A stretch of 64,000 nucleotides of DNA from CAVTJL01 sp963752325. GTDB lineage: Bacteria; Pseudomonadota; Alphaproteobacteria; Geminicoccales; Geminicoccaceae. Position numbers and translations under genes: made by a program. The number at the start of each line of letters is the position of its first letter. Position 1 is the stretch's first letter. The stretch is from positions 1-64,000 of the forward strand of contig CAVVXU010000022.1 of the NCBI GenBank assembly GCA_963752325.1. Reading direction: 5' to 3'. The notes below the pieces were generated by a model. That model was not told the origin of the DNA. It did not search any database and worked only from the letters and a program-made list of their open reading frames with translations. Below are positions 30,298-40,300 of this stretch, one piece after another.

Positions 30298-31902
30298 TCA
30301 GCTCTTCTCGGCGAGGTCCCAGCGCGTGGTCCAGCTCGGGCTGCCGACGATGCCCTTGACGTCGGCGCGCACGGCGAAGGGGTCGATGCGCTGGCCGATC
30401 AGCAGGAAGGGCGGGCCCAGCTCCTCGTAGCGCTCCTGGATCGTCCGGTAGAGCTGGACCCGCTTGCCGTCGTCCAGCTCGCCGGCGGCCTCCTCGATCA
30501 GGCGGTTCAGCTCCTTGTCCTGAAAGCCGCAGCGCCACGCATAGTTCTGCAGCGCCGACTTCTCGCTGTTGTCCGGGTTGTACATGGAGTTCGAGACGTT
30601 GCTCTGCGGGTCGCCGTAATGGCCGCCCAGCGCCCGCCCGACGACCATCTCGAAGGTGCGCTTGCGCATCTGGCCGTAGACGATGGTGCCGCCACCCTGG
30701 GTCACCTTGACCTTCACGCCGGCGGGCGCCGCGGCCTGCTGGAAGGCGGTCGCGATGTCCGCGAAGGGCGGCTGCGCGAGCGTGAGGATCTCGACCTCGA
30801 AGCCATCCGGATGGCCGGCCTTGGCGAGCAGCTCCTTGGCCTTGGCGACGTCGTAGGCGACCGGCAGGTCGGTCGGCATGGCACCCAGATCGCCCTTGGC
30901 GATGGGCCAGTGCCAGGGCACGCCGAAATAGGTCATCACCGATTGCTGCAGCCCGTCATAGGGAATGAGGCTGCGCAGCGCGCGGCGGACGTCGGGCTTG
31001 CCCAGGATCGGATGGTCGGTGTTGATGGCGAGGTGGTAGTAGCCGTCGCCCACGACCTTTTGGACGTCGATCGCCGGGTCCGGGTCGAGGGCGGCGTAGT
31101 CGGTGGTGTTGAGCGTGTAGGCGAGATCGATGTCGCCATGCACGAGCTGCAGACGCTGCGACTCCGCCTCGGGAATGTTGCGGACGATGATGCGCCGCAT
31201 GGCGGACGGGCCCATCCAATGATCGTCGAACCGATCGAGGAGGATGAGCTCGTTGGGCCGCCACCGGCCAAGCGTGAAGCGCCCGCCGCCGGCCTCGTTG
31301 TTCTTGAGAAAGGCACGGCCGAAGTCACCGTCCTTCTCGTTCGAGAGAACCAGCTTCTTGTCGAGGCTGGCACCCGACGGCTGCGCGAGGGCCGAATACA
31401 TGAGGATGAGAAGGCTGATCTCGCCCGGGCGCTTGATCTGGACCGTGTGCTCGTCCACCGCGGTGATTAGCTGGCCCACATTCTCGGGCGTGAAGCCGAT
31501 CGGTCGATAGTCGCTGCCGGCGTTCAGACGCGCCTGCAATGGCCGGCACAGCGAATAGACCACGTCCTCGGCCGTGACCTTGCGGCCACTGTGGAAGACC
31601 GCGTCCTCGCGAAGCTCGAGGGTGAGATTGCCGCCATCGTCGAAGCGCCAGCTCTTGGCCAGGAGCGGCGCCAGCTTGGTGTTGTCGTCCGACCGCATCT
31701 CGACGAGGCGGTCGTAGACCTGGATCATCGCAAGCGTCTTCTCGTAGGCGCTGTTGTCGTGCGGATCCATCTGCAGGACGTTGGCCAGCGTCATGCCGAC
31801 CACAAGCTGGTTCCTCGGCGTGGCCGCTCAAAGCCGCCCCGGCGCGGCGACTGCCCCGATCGCGACCGCACCGGCTCCCGTAAGCAGCTCGCGTCGGCGC
31901 AT
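30298..31902 (-). CDS. periplasmic peptide-binding protein of ABC transporter (in-frame TGA)
   Basis: Family 5 solute-binding protein of about 534 residues that would deliver peptides, or a similar substrate, to the downstream permeases. The start MRRRELLTGAGAVAIGAVAA looks like a Tat signal, with AAGGGGAGG about 5 bases upstream of ATG 31902. The body has VYDRLVEMRSDDNTKLAPLL, KSWRFDDGGNLTLELREDAV, TAEDVVYSL and AINTDHPILGKPDVRRAL, all standard for SBP_bac_5. A TGA at 31830-31828 interrupts the frame at about codon 25, and the same frame then continues cleanly. It is a substitution-type nonsense codon, not a frameshift. Confidence 0.9.
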
Positions 31903-32133
31903 TTCTTTCCTCCCCTTTATGGCTGCCTCGGATTTGTCTGACAGGCTGGGTGTCAAGCGACGTGCCGGCAACGCACCCTTGCAGGAGCGCTCCGGACCTG
32001 GCGGCGGTGCCCCGGCCCGCGACGCCCGACACAGCCCCTCTCGTCCGGACACAGGCGAAAGGAGGCCGTACCGTGCTTCATCGGCCGCCGTCGACCCTTG
32101 CCGTAGAGGTCGACGCCACCGCGAGCGGCGGCA

Positions 32134-32670
32134 TCAGGACCGCCCGGACAGCGTTACGCCAGGCGTCCTCACACTGCGCAGGGTGGGCTCCGCGGCCTGG
32201 CCGGCAGCGTCCTTGAGCACGCTCATGGAGCCGTCCGTCTCCAGCACCACGGCGCCCACCGTGGACGCGTCGCCCACCCCGCTCGAGCGCAGGACCGCGC
32301 GGACCTCGTCCCGCGTCACCCGCTGCTCCCGCAGCGCGCTGTCCAGGAACCGGCCGTCGTGAAAGACCAGCGTCGGCTCGCTTTTGACAGCGGCCGAGAG
32401 CCACGGCACGCGCACCGAAAGCCAGGTGATGAGAAACTGGAGGAGGATGAGCAGGCCCAGCGCCAGCAGGCCCTCGGCCAGCGCCACGGACTTGCTCAGG
32501 AGCACGGTCGCCAGCGTCGAGCCCAGCGCCACCGTGACCACGAGGTCGAACGCATTGAGCTTCGTGAGCGTGCGCTTGCCCGACACGCGAAGGAACAGCA
32601 CGAGTGCGGTGTAGGCCAAGGGACCCACGATCAGGACGCGGGCGAGGCCCATCCAGCCATCGAAGAGCAT
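32134..32670 (-). CDS. DUF421 (YetF-like) membrane protein
   Basis: 178 residues. Three N-terminal helices (LIVGPLAYTALVLFLRVSG, FDLVVTVALGSTLATVLLSK, GLLALGLLILLQFLITWLSV) are followed by a cytoplasmic domain with the family's KSEPTLVFHDGRFLDSAL and EVRAVLRSSGVGDASTVGAV. DUF421 proteins such as YetF are widespread and poorly understood; some affect stress or spore traits. ATG 32670 starts MLFDGWMGLARVLI, the usual N-terminus; an ATG eight codons upstream is possible. It is divergent from the MFS gene. Confidence 0.88.
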   Translation of the reverse strand: MLFDGWMGLARVLIVGPLAYTALVLFLRVSGKRTLTKLNAFDLVVTVALGSTLATVLLSKSVALAEGLLALGLLILLQFLITWLSVRVPWLSAAVKSEPTLVFHDGRFLDSALREQRVTRDEVRAVLRSSGVGDASTVGAVVLETDGSMSVLKDAAGQAAEPTLRSVRTPGVTLSGRS

Positions 32671-32853
32671 CACGCCCGTTCTCCGCTTGTCCAAGGCTCG
32701 CAGGTTGGAAGGAAAACCGCCGCAACGAGGCGAGGCCTGCCACCTGCTGCGCAGATGGCACAGGTGCTGCGATTGCTCGTGCCGTCATCGATGTAACCTC
32801 GTGCGCCCGATCCGGTTGCTCTAGGAGGTGCAACCGTTTCCAGGCGCCTGGGC

Positions 32854-34071
32854 TTGCCCGACACGTCGCCACCAAGCCGGATATCCCGAGCCTTGCCCGC
32901 ATCCACGCCCGACCAGCCGGCCAGCGGACCGGCGCTGCGCCGCGCCCGCCGCGCCGTCGCCATCATCTTTCTCGCCAACGGCTTCGGCATCGGCGTCTGG
33001 AGCGGCCATATCCCGGCGCTCAAGGAGCGCCTGGCCCTCGATCCGGCTCCGCTCAGCTTGGCCTTCCTGTTCATGGCTGTGGGCGGCCTGCTCGTGATGC
33101 CCATGACCGGCTGGCTGACCGCGCGGCTCGGCAGCCGCCTCTGCGTGATCGTCGCCGGCCTTGGCTTCGGCCTCGCCATGATGCTTCCGGGGCTGGCGGG
33201 CGGGCTCGTGACCCTCTGCCTCGCGACGCTCCTTCTCGGCACCGCGTCGGGCGCGCTCGACGTCTCGATGAACACGCAGGGTGCGGCGGTGCAGAGCGGC
33301 TATGGCCGGGCCATCATGTCGTCGTTCCATGCCTTCTTCAGCCTGGGCGGCCTCGTCGGCGCGGGCACGGCGAGCCTCATGCTGGCCTTCCACGGCAGCC
33401 CCGGCGTCGATCTCCTCGGAGCCGGCGCGGTCATCCTGGCAGCTCTCATCGCCACCTTCCCGGGTCTGCTCCCGACCGGCCCCGAGCCCGGCGGCGGCAT
33501 CAGGCTGCCCGACCGCCGGGTCGCCCTTCTCGGGCTCCTCTGCGCCCTCGTGATGCTGGCGGAGGGAGCGATGCTCGACTGGTCGGGCGTCTACATGCTG
33601 AGCGTGATCGGCGCGCCCACCAGCATCGCCGCCCTGGGCTTCGCCGCCTTCGCTGGCGCCATGACCGCCGGCCGGCTGTTCGGCGATGGGGTCGTGCGGC
33701 GCCTCGGCCGCGAGGGCGCGCTCCTCCTCTCGGGTCTCCTGGCATCCGCGGGCGTGCTCGTCGTGCTCGTGGCATCGGAGCCCTGGCTCGCCATGGCAGG
33801 CTTCGCGCTGGCGGGGCTGGGCCTCGCCAACACCGTGCCGATCCTCTTTTCCGCCGGCGCCGGCATCGAGGGCGTGGCACCGGGCGTGGGCGTCGCGATG
33901 GTGGCGACGATCGGCTATGGCGGGTTCCTGCTGGGCCCGCCGATCCTGGGCGTCACCGCCCAGGCGACGGGCCTCGTCGCGGCCTTCGTGCTCCTGCTCC
34001 TGCCCGGCCTCGTCGTTGCGGCAGCCGCCCTCGGCCGGCTGACCGGCCGCGCCGGCGCGCGACCCGACTGA
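32854..34071 (+). CDS. MFS transporter
   Basis: 405 residues with 12 predicted helices. The MFS motif between helices 2 and 3 is MTGWLTARLGSRL, and there is a second-half repeat at GAMTAGRLFGDGVVRRLGRE. Other clear segments are AVAIIFLANGFGIGVWSGHI and LDVSMNTQGAAVQSGYGRAI, which resemble the sugar/YbjJ-type MFS branch. The substrate is not known. The TTG at 32854 is the most upstream start; another TTG at 32893 would skip the poorly conserved first 13 residues. The frame is intact. Confidence 0.85.
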   Translation: MPDTSPPSRISRALPASTPDQPASGPALRRARRAVAIIFLANGFGIGVWSGHIPALKERLALDPAPLSLAFLFMAVGGLLVMPMTGWLTARLGSRLCVIVAGLGFGLAMMLPGLAGGLVTLCLATLLLGTASGALDVSMNTQGAAVQSGYGRAIMSSFHAFFSLGGLVGAGTASLMLAFHGSPGVDLLGAGAVILAALIATFPGLLPTGPEPGGGIRLPDRRVALLGLLCALVMLAEGAMLDWSGVYMLSVIGAPTSIAALGFAAFAGAMTAGRLFGDGVVRRLGREGALLLSGLLASAGVLVVLVASEPWLAMAGFALAGLGLANTVPILFSAGAGIEGVAPGVGVAMVATIGYGGFLLGPPILGVTAQATGLVAAFVLLLLPGLVVAAAALGRLTGRAGARPD

Positions 34072-34137
34072 CGCCGGGGCCTGGCGATTCGCGACAAGCA
34101 GCCTATTCTAGGCTAGCGGCGAATTTCCAGCGGAGGG

Positions 34138-34785
34138 ATGGGCATGCGATGCATCGGGTGGGCAGCGGCGGCGATGATCGCGCTGGGCGCCGTGACCGCG
34201 GCGGCGCAGGACGCGGCCGCGCCGCCTCCGCCCGGCGCCGCGGCCGCCGCCGTGAAGAAGGCGAAGACGCTGCAGACGCAGGCCGCCGAGTCCGACGGCA
34301 AGGCCGACCCCACGCCGGCCCAGCGCATCACGAAGACAGAAGCCCAGGCGGTCGATCCCTCGGGCCAGAAGCCGCTCGACGATCCCCTGACCTGCCTCGC
34401 CAGGACGATCTATTGGGAGGCCCGCGGCGAGGACACGGCCGGCATGGAGGCGATCGCCTCGGTGGTGATGAACCGGGTCGGCAAGGAGAGCTTTCCCGAC
34501 ACGGTGTGCGGCGTGGTCAAGCAGGGCCAGGAAAAGCATGCCTGCCAGTTCTCCTGGTGGTGCGACGGCAAGCCCGACACCGTCCAGGACGACCAGGACC
34601 GCTACACGCTGGCCAAGGAGATCGCGCGCAAGGCCCTGAACGGCCAGCTCGCCGACCGCACCAAGGGCGCCCTCTTCTTCCATCGCAAGGGCGCAGGCGG
34701 CCCGGACTGGAGCAAGAAGTACATCCGCACGGCCCGCATCGGCGACCAGGACTTCTACAAGCCCCGGGCCAGCAAGGCCCAATAG
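34138..34785 (+). CDS. SleB-type cell wall hydrolase
   Basis: 215 residues. A signal peptide (CIGWAAAAMIALGAVTAAAQ) and an Ala/Pro-rich linker precede a Hydrolase_2 domain (PF07486). Its motifs are CLARTIYWEARGEDTAGMEA, ASVVMNRVGKESFPDTVC and HACQFSWWCDGKPD. The Glu of YWEARGE is the likely catalytic acid. It would cleave peptidoglycan in the periplasm. GCGGAGGG lies just upstream of ATG 34138; the ATG two codons on (34144) is also possible. The gene ends 47 bases before the convergent SDR gene. Confidence 0.9.
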   Translation: MGMRCIGWAAAAMIALGAVTAAAQDAAAPPPPGAAAAAVKKAKTLQTQAAESDGKADPTPAQRITKTEAQAVDPSGQKPLDDPLTCLARTIYWEARGEDTAGMEAIASVVMNRVGKESFPDTVCGVVKQGQEKHACQFSWWCDGKPDTVQDDQDRYTLAKEIARKALNGQLADRTKGALFFHRKGAGGPDWSKKYIRTARIGDQDFYKPRASKAQ

Positions 34786-34831
34786 GCGGCGCCGCGGAGC
34801 GCCTGGAGCGGCCTTCTGGAGCCGACTCGGG

Positions 34832-35584
34832 CTAGAGCCGACCCTCGGGCAGGATCTGGCCGCCGTCCACGATGATCGTCGTCCCGGTGATGAACTCGGC
34901 CTCGTCCGAGGCGAGGAAGAGCACCGCGTTGGCGATGTCCTTGGGCGTGCCCAGGCGGCCCAGCGGCACCGAGCGCTCCATCGAGGCGATGAAGTCGGAC
35001 GACCGCTCGGCCCGCATGCCCTCGGTCAGGATGTTGCCGGGCTCGACGCCATTGACGCAGATCTGGAAGGGCGCGCCCTCCAGGGCCGCGGCACGGATCA
35101 GCCCGTTGATGCCAGCCTTGCTGGCCGCGTAGTGGGCGTGGCCGGGCGGCACGACGCGGGGGCCCGTGATCGAGGAGGTGAGAACGATCCGCCCGTAGCG
35201 CTGGATCTGCATGGGCTCGAAGGCGGCCTGCACGGCGGCGAAGCAGCCCCTGAGATTGACGCCCAGCACCTCGTCCCACTCGGCCATCGCGATGTCGGGG
35301 ATCAGGGTCTCGGGAAAGATGCCGGCGTTCTGCACGAGGATGTCGAGGCGGCCCTGTTGCGCCACCGCCAGCTTCACCGCCGCCTGGACGCTCGCAGGGT
35401 CGCCGACATCGCAGGCGACGAAGGTGGCGCCTAGGCGCACGGCGCGGGCCCTGCCCTCCTCCTCGCGCCGGTCGGCCAGGACGAGGATGCCCCCCTCCTC
35501 GGCGAGGCGGTCGGCAATGGCGCCGCCGATGCCGCGCGCGGCACCGATCACGAGGGCCACCTTGTCCTGCACACGACCCGTCAT
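34832..35584 (-). CDS. short-chain dehydrogenase/reductase
   Basis: 250 residues, classical SDR. The cofactor loop is VIGAARGIGGAIADRLAEEG, the NAG motif is LVQNAGIFPETLIP, and the catalytic Ser-Tyr-Lys are in VLTSSITGPRVVPPGHAHYA followed by ASKAGINGL. The C-terminus has SDEAEFITGTTIIVDGGQ, the standard substrate-loop end. The cofactor preference may be NAD(H), because the beta-2 strand ends in an acidic residue (VLADRREEE). The substrate is unknown. ATG 35584 follows GAAAGCTCCTT-complement AAGGAGCTTTCG, a good Shine-Dalgarno. Confidence 0.9.
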   Translation of the reverse strand: MTGRVQDKVALVIGAARGIGGAIADRLAEEGGILVLADRREEEGRARAVRLGATFVACDVGDPASVQAAVKLAVAQQGRLDILVQNAGIFPETLIPDIAMAEWDEVLGVNLRGCFAAVQAAFEPMQIQRYGRIVLTSSITGPRVVPPGHAHYAASKAGINGLIRAAALEGAPFQICVNGVEPGNILTEGMRAERSSDFIASMERSVPLGRLGTPKDIANAVLFLASDEAEFITGTTIIVDGGQILPEGRL

Positions 35585-35658
35585 CGAAAGCTCCTTCGGT
35601 TCCAGCGCCGCCCGACTATGGCGCCCCGTCCGACGGACGCACAAGAACGGCGGGGCGC

Positions 35659-36945
35659 TCAGGCATGCGCCGATCGCAAGGGCATGTCCCGCAGCACGTG
35701 CGCCAGGTCGCCCCGGTCCTCGACCTCGATGCGCTCGAGCCCGAGCCAGCCGGCCATGAGGAGGAGCTCATGGGCCAGCGCCTCGGCGACGCTGCCCTTG
35801 TGGGCGGTCTCCTCGGCATGGGCTGCACGGACGAGAAGGCGTGATGTGGCGCGATCGGCCTTGAGGTCGACGCGCGCCACGAGCCTGTCCCCCAGGAGGA
35901 ACGGCAGCACATAGTAGCCGTGACGGCGGCGCGCCGCAGGCGTGTAGATCTCGAGCCGGTAGGTGAAGGCGAAGAGACGCTCGGTTCGGGCGCGCTCCCA
36001 GATCAGCGGGTCGAAGGGAGCCAGAAGCGCCTGGCCCGTGGCCCGCCTCGGAAAGCTCGCCCCGAGCGACAGGAACGCGTCCTGCCGCCAGCCCTCGACC
36101 CTCACGGGCAGGAGGGCACCGGCCTCGACCAGCTCCGCCAGCCTCGCGCCGATGCCGGCCGCAGGAAGCCGGAAATAGTCGCGCAGATCGCCGGCGGTCG
36201 CGACACCCAGCGCGGTGGCGGCATGCAGCAGGAGCTGGCGGTGGGCCTCCGCCTCGTCCGGCGTCGGCATCGCCAGCACCCGAGCCGGCAGGACGCGCTC
36301 GGGCAGGTCGTAGAGACGCTCGAAGCCGCGCCGGCCGGCGGCGGTCAGCCTCCCCGTCCAGAACAGCCATTCGAGCGCGTTCTTCGTGTCGGTCCAGCCC
36401 CACCATGCGCTGGCCCGGGCGCCGCCGCCCTCGATCTTGGAGCCGCTGAGCGGCCCTTTCGCCCCGATCTCGTCCAGCAGCCGCGCCACGAGATCGGGCC
36501 GATCCCGAGCCGTCTCGGCAAGCCGGCCCCAGATGCCCTGGCCCTGCTCCGCCCGTGCCATGCGCCAGCGCAGCAGCGGCTGAAGCTCGACCGGCAGGAG
36601 CGAGGCCTCGTGCGCCCAGTACTCGAACAGCCTGCGCCGGCCGGGCGCCAGCGCCAGGCCGTCATGGGCGGCCAAGCGGTCGAGCAGCTGGCGGTCGTAG
36701 GCGCCGAGGCGTGAGAACAGGGGGAGGTAGTGGGCGCGGACCAGCACACTCACCGAATCGAGCTGCAGCAGCCCGAGACGGCCGATGAGACGGAGCAGCC
36801 CCCGCTGGTCGGCCAGGGTCTGTGGGCGCGGTCGCGCGAGACCCTGTGCCGCCAGCGCGACGCGGCGGGCCTGGGCGAGCGAGAGCGTGTCACGACGGCG
36901 CGACGCGCGCGGAGACGCCTCGGAGCTGTGGGATGTCGCAGTCAT
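35659..36945 (-). CDS. winged-helix YcaQ/AlkZ-like protein (HTH_42)
   Basis: 428 residues. The N-terminal ARRVALAAQGLARPRPQTLA is followed by LGLLQLDSVSVLVRAHYLPL, the region where YcaQ family glycosylases carry their QxQ or QxD motif (here LQLDS). EYWAHEASLLPVELQPLLRW and the DPLIWERARTERLF segment are family hallmarks. Members such as E. coli YcaQ and Streptomyces AlkZ unhook DNA interstrand crosslinks, so a repair role is plausible. ATG 36945 (MTATSHSSEAS) is chosen over the longer frame from 37044. The frame is intact. Confidence 0.85.
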   Translation of the reverse strand: MTATSHSSEASPRASRRRDTLSLAQARRVALAAQGLARPRPQTLADQRGLLRLIGRLGLLQLDSVSVLVRAHYLPLFSRLGAYDRQLLDRLAAHDGLALAPGRRRLFEYWAHEASLLPVELQPLLRWRMARAEQGQGIWGRLAETARDRPDLVARLLDEIGAKGPLSGSKIEGGGARASAWWGWTDTKNALEWLFWTGRLTAAGRRGFERLYDLPERVLPARVLAMPTPDEAEAHRQLLLHAATALGVATAGDLRDYFRLPAAGIGARLAELVEAGALLPVRVEGWRQDAFLSLGASFPRRATGQALLAPFDPLIWERARTERLFAFTYRLEIYTPAARRRHGYYVLPFLLGDRLVARVDLKADRATSRLLVRAAHAEETAHKGSVAEALAHELLLMAGWLGLERIEVEDRGDLAHVLRDMPLRSAHA

Positions 36946-37380
36946 GGCCCGGCCTTCCAAGTCGGACGGACGATCGCGTCCAGCCCCGAGAACGCGCGCG
37001 AAGCTAACGGGTTGACCCGGAGGACACCATAGAGCAAAGTTCACTCGTGAGAATCGGTTCCCGTGCCGTTAATCTATCGATTCCTCGCACGCGAAGTCGA
37101 GGAGAGTTGTGGGCGGCGATCCAGGCCATCCTGCGGTGAGATCGCTCAGCCGCTGGCCTCGATAAGTCTCCACGAGCAGGACAATGCTCTGATGAAGAAC
37201 GCCGATCCTAAATCTGCTCGCGCTGATGGAGAGTTTAGCCTGTCGCGGTTCAATTTTCAGATGATCCTAGCGCCATCCTGATGAACCTGAGCTGTATGTT
37301 GGCCGTGCGCTAGCGGTCGCCACTTCGTCCGAGCGCTCGTCTACTGCTCGGCCGCACAAAAACCTGTCGGGGAGGTAACG
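36946..37380 (+). other. non-coding gap upstream of the repeat-bearing hydrolase
   Basis: 435 bases without a supportable gene. Composition drops below the neighbours, with AT-richer stretches near 37050-37080 and 37185-37275. A TTGACC at 37012 has no convincing -10 partner at the right distance. The last bases, GGGGAGGTAACG, give the Shine-Dalgarno for the GTG start at 37381. The promoter of that gene must lie here, but I cannot fix it. Confidence 0.5.
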
Positions 37381-40300
37381 GTGCGTGTCGTCGCCATACT
37401 CGGCAGATGCATTTCAGCAATGCTCCTGCGCCGAGAAAATCACATGCAAGCCCATAGCCCGCGATGCTGGCAAAAGGCGCGAGGAGCGTCCGGCTGGCAG
37501 CCGCACAGGCGGCTGGCTGTGCTGCTCGGCCAGGTCACTCTTGGACTTCTCTTCCTAACATCATGCTCGCTTCTCGGCCTGCGGGATCGAGCCATGGCCG
37601 CCAGCTTCGCCATAGGCGACCCTGTGGTCGTCGCAGCAGGCGCGTCCGTGCTCTCCGACGTCCCCCCCTCGGGGACCGAGATCGCGACCAAAAGCGCCGG
37701 AGCGCTCGGGACGGTCGTCGCCGGACCGACCACCGTCGGCACCACCAGCTGGTGGCAGGTCAGCTATGCCGGCGGCCCCAGGGGCTGGACTGATGGAAGT
37801 CAGCTCACGCTCCCCTACTTCCCACCATCAGAGACGTCGGGGGGCTGGCGATCGCTCGTGCCGCTCAGCCAGACGCCCTCGAGCACGCAGATCGCCAACG
37901 TCCGCAACCTCACCGGGCTCGACTGGAACAAGCTGAAGCTCGCCTACGACTACAGCGCCAGCACGGCGCCCAACAACTCGACGCTCCTCGTGATCCGCAA
38001 CGGCTATGTGGCCTTCGAGTGGGGCAATCGGAGCCTCTATCCGGTGGCCTCCGTCTCGAAGTCGCTCACGGCCACGGTGCTGGCCAAGCTCTTCGACATG
38101 TCGAAGGCCGGCACGCTCGCCACCTCCGTGGCGCTCGACAGCCCCATCGCCGACTTCCTGCCATCCTCCTGGCTCTCCGGCGACCCACGCCGCAGCGCGA
38201 TCAAGATCGAGGACGTCTTGACGATGTCCTCAGGGCTCCAGCCCGACGACAATCCGACGGTCTCGAACTATCTGAACGTCGTCCTGAACCAGCCGATCCA
38301 GATGGCGCCGGAGATCCAGTGGGCCTACGCCTCGCAGCCCGTCGATCTGCTGAGCATCGCCATGCAGAACGTCGCGGGCATGACGGTCGGCGACGCCTTC
38401 AACAAGCTGATCGCCGCCCCGCTCGGCATCTCGCCGATCCCCTGGACCAAGTACGACGCCTACAGCACCACCTCGAGCGGCGCCTCGATCACGGCGCGCG
38501 ACCTCGCCCGGGTTGGCTATCTCGTGATGATGAACGGCACCTGGGTCGGCAGCGCCGGCAAGCAGCAGGTGATCAGCGGAGCCAACGCAAACCTGCTCCA
38601 CACCTGGCCGTCGTTCCTCGGCAACACCATCTTCGCGGCGACGCCGGGATCACCCTTTCCGGTGCAGACCAACTCCCCCCGGTTCTATGGCCATCTGTGG
38701 TGGACCAACCGGACCCAGTCGGGCCTCGGCTCCACCGTTCCCGCCGACGCCTATTACGCCTGGGGCTACCGCGAGACCTTCCTCGTCGTTATCCCCAGCC
38801 TCGACATGGTCGTCGTCCGGTACGGCTACCCGCCCTACGCCCAGGCCGGCTACGGCAAGCAGATCATGGCGCGGGTGATGAACGCGGTCGTTCCGACCGG
38901 CGGCGGCACGACCCCGCAGGCGGTAAGCTCGCTCTCGCTGATCAACGCCGACACCAACCAGCCGATCGCCGGCTACGATCCGCTGCCCGGCGGCACGACG
39001 CTTGATCTTGCCACCCTGCCGACCCGCAACCTCAACATCCGCGCCAACACGAGCCCGGCCACCGTCGGCAGCGTGCGCTTCGCCCTCGACGGCAACAGCA
39101 CCTACGCCACCGACGACGCCACGCCCTATGCGCTCGCCGGCGACAGCTCGGGCAACTACACGGCCTGGACGCCGTCGGTCGGCGGCCACAGCGTCACCGC
39201 CACGCCCTACACGGGCGCGGGCGCCGCCGGCACCGCCGGCACGCCGCTCACCGTGGCCTTCACCGTCACAGACTCCGGAGGCAGCGGCAGCGGGCCTTCG
39301 GTCGCCTCGCTGAGCCTGATGAACGCCGACACCAACCAGCCGATCGCCGGCTACGATCCGCTGCCCAACGGCGCGACGCTCGATCTCACGACGCTGCCGA
39401 CGAGCAATCTCAACATCCGCGCCAACACCAGCCCGGCCACCATCGGCAGCGTCCGCTTCGCCCTCGACGGCAACAGCGACTACGCCACCGAGACGTTCCT
39501 GCCCTATGCGCTCGCGGGCGACAGCTCGGGCAACTACAATGCCTGGACGCCGGCGGTCGGCAGTCACAGCCTCACCGTCACGCCCTACAGCGGTGCCCGT
39601 GCCACGGGCACCGCCGGCCCGCCGCTCACCGTCGCCTTCACGGTCACCAAGTCCGGCGGCACGACCCCGCAGGCGGTAAGCTCGCTCTCGCTGATCAACG
39701 CGGACACCAACCAGCCGATCTCGGGCTACGATCCGCTGCCCGGCGGCACGACGCTCGATCTGGCCACCCTGCCGACGCGCAACCTCAACATCCGCGCCAA
39801 CACGAGCCCGGCCACCGTCGGCAGCGTCCGCTTCGCCCTCGACGGCAACAGCACCTATGCCACCGACAGCGCCACGCCCTATGCGCTCGCCGGCGACAGC
39901 TCGGGCAACTACACGGCCTGGACGCCGTCGGTCGGCGGCCACAGCGTCACCGCCACGCCCTACACGGGCGCGGGGGCCGCCGGCACCGCCGGCACGCCGC
40001 TCACCGTCGCCTTCACCGTCACGGATTCCGGCGCCAGCACCCCGCAGGCGGTGAGCTCGCTCTCGCTCATCAACGCCGACACCAACCAGCCGATCGCCGG
40101 CTACGACCCGCTGCCCGGCGGCACGACGCTCGACCTGGCCACCCTGCCGACCCGCAACCTCAACATCCGCGCCAACACCAGCCCCACCACCGTCGGCAGC
40201 GTGCGCTTCGCCCTCGACGGCAACAGCACCTACGCCACCGACAGCGCGCACGCCCTATGCGCTGGCCGGCGACAGCTCGGGCAACTACACGGCCTGGACG

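Noticed and set aside
37381..38920. Drug-resistance beta-lactamase
   Set aside because: It has SxxK and a Tyr motif, but it is part of a large stalked secreted protein with an SH3-like front. The family is mostly esterases and peptidases, and no evidence points to antibiotic hydrolysis.
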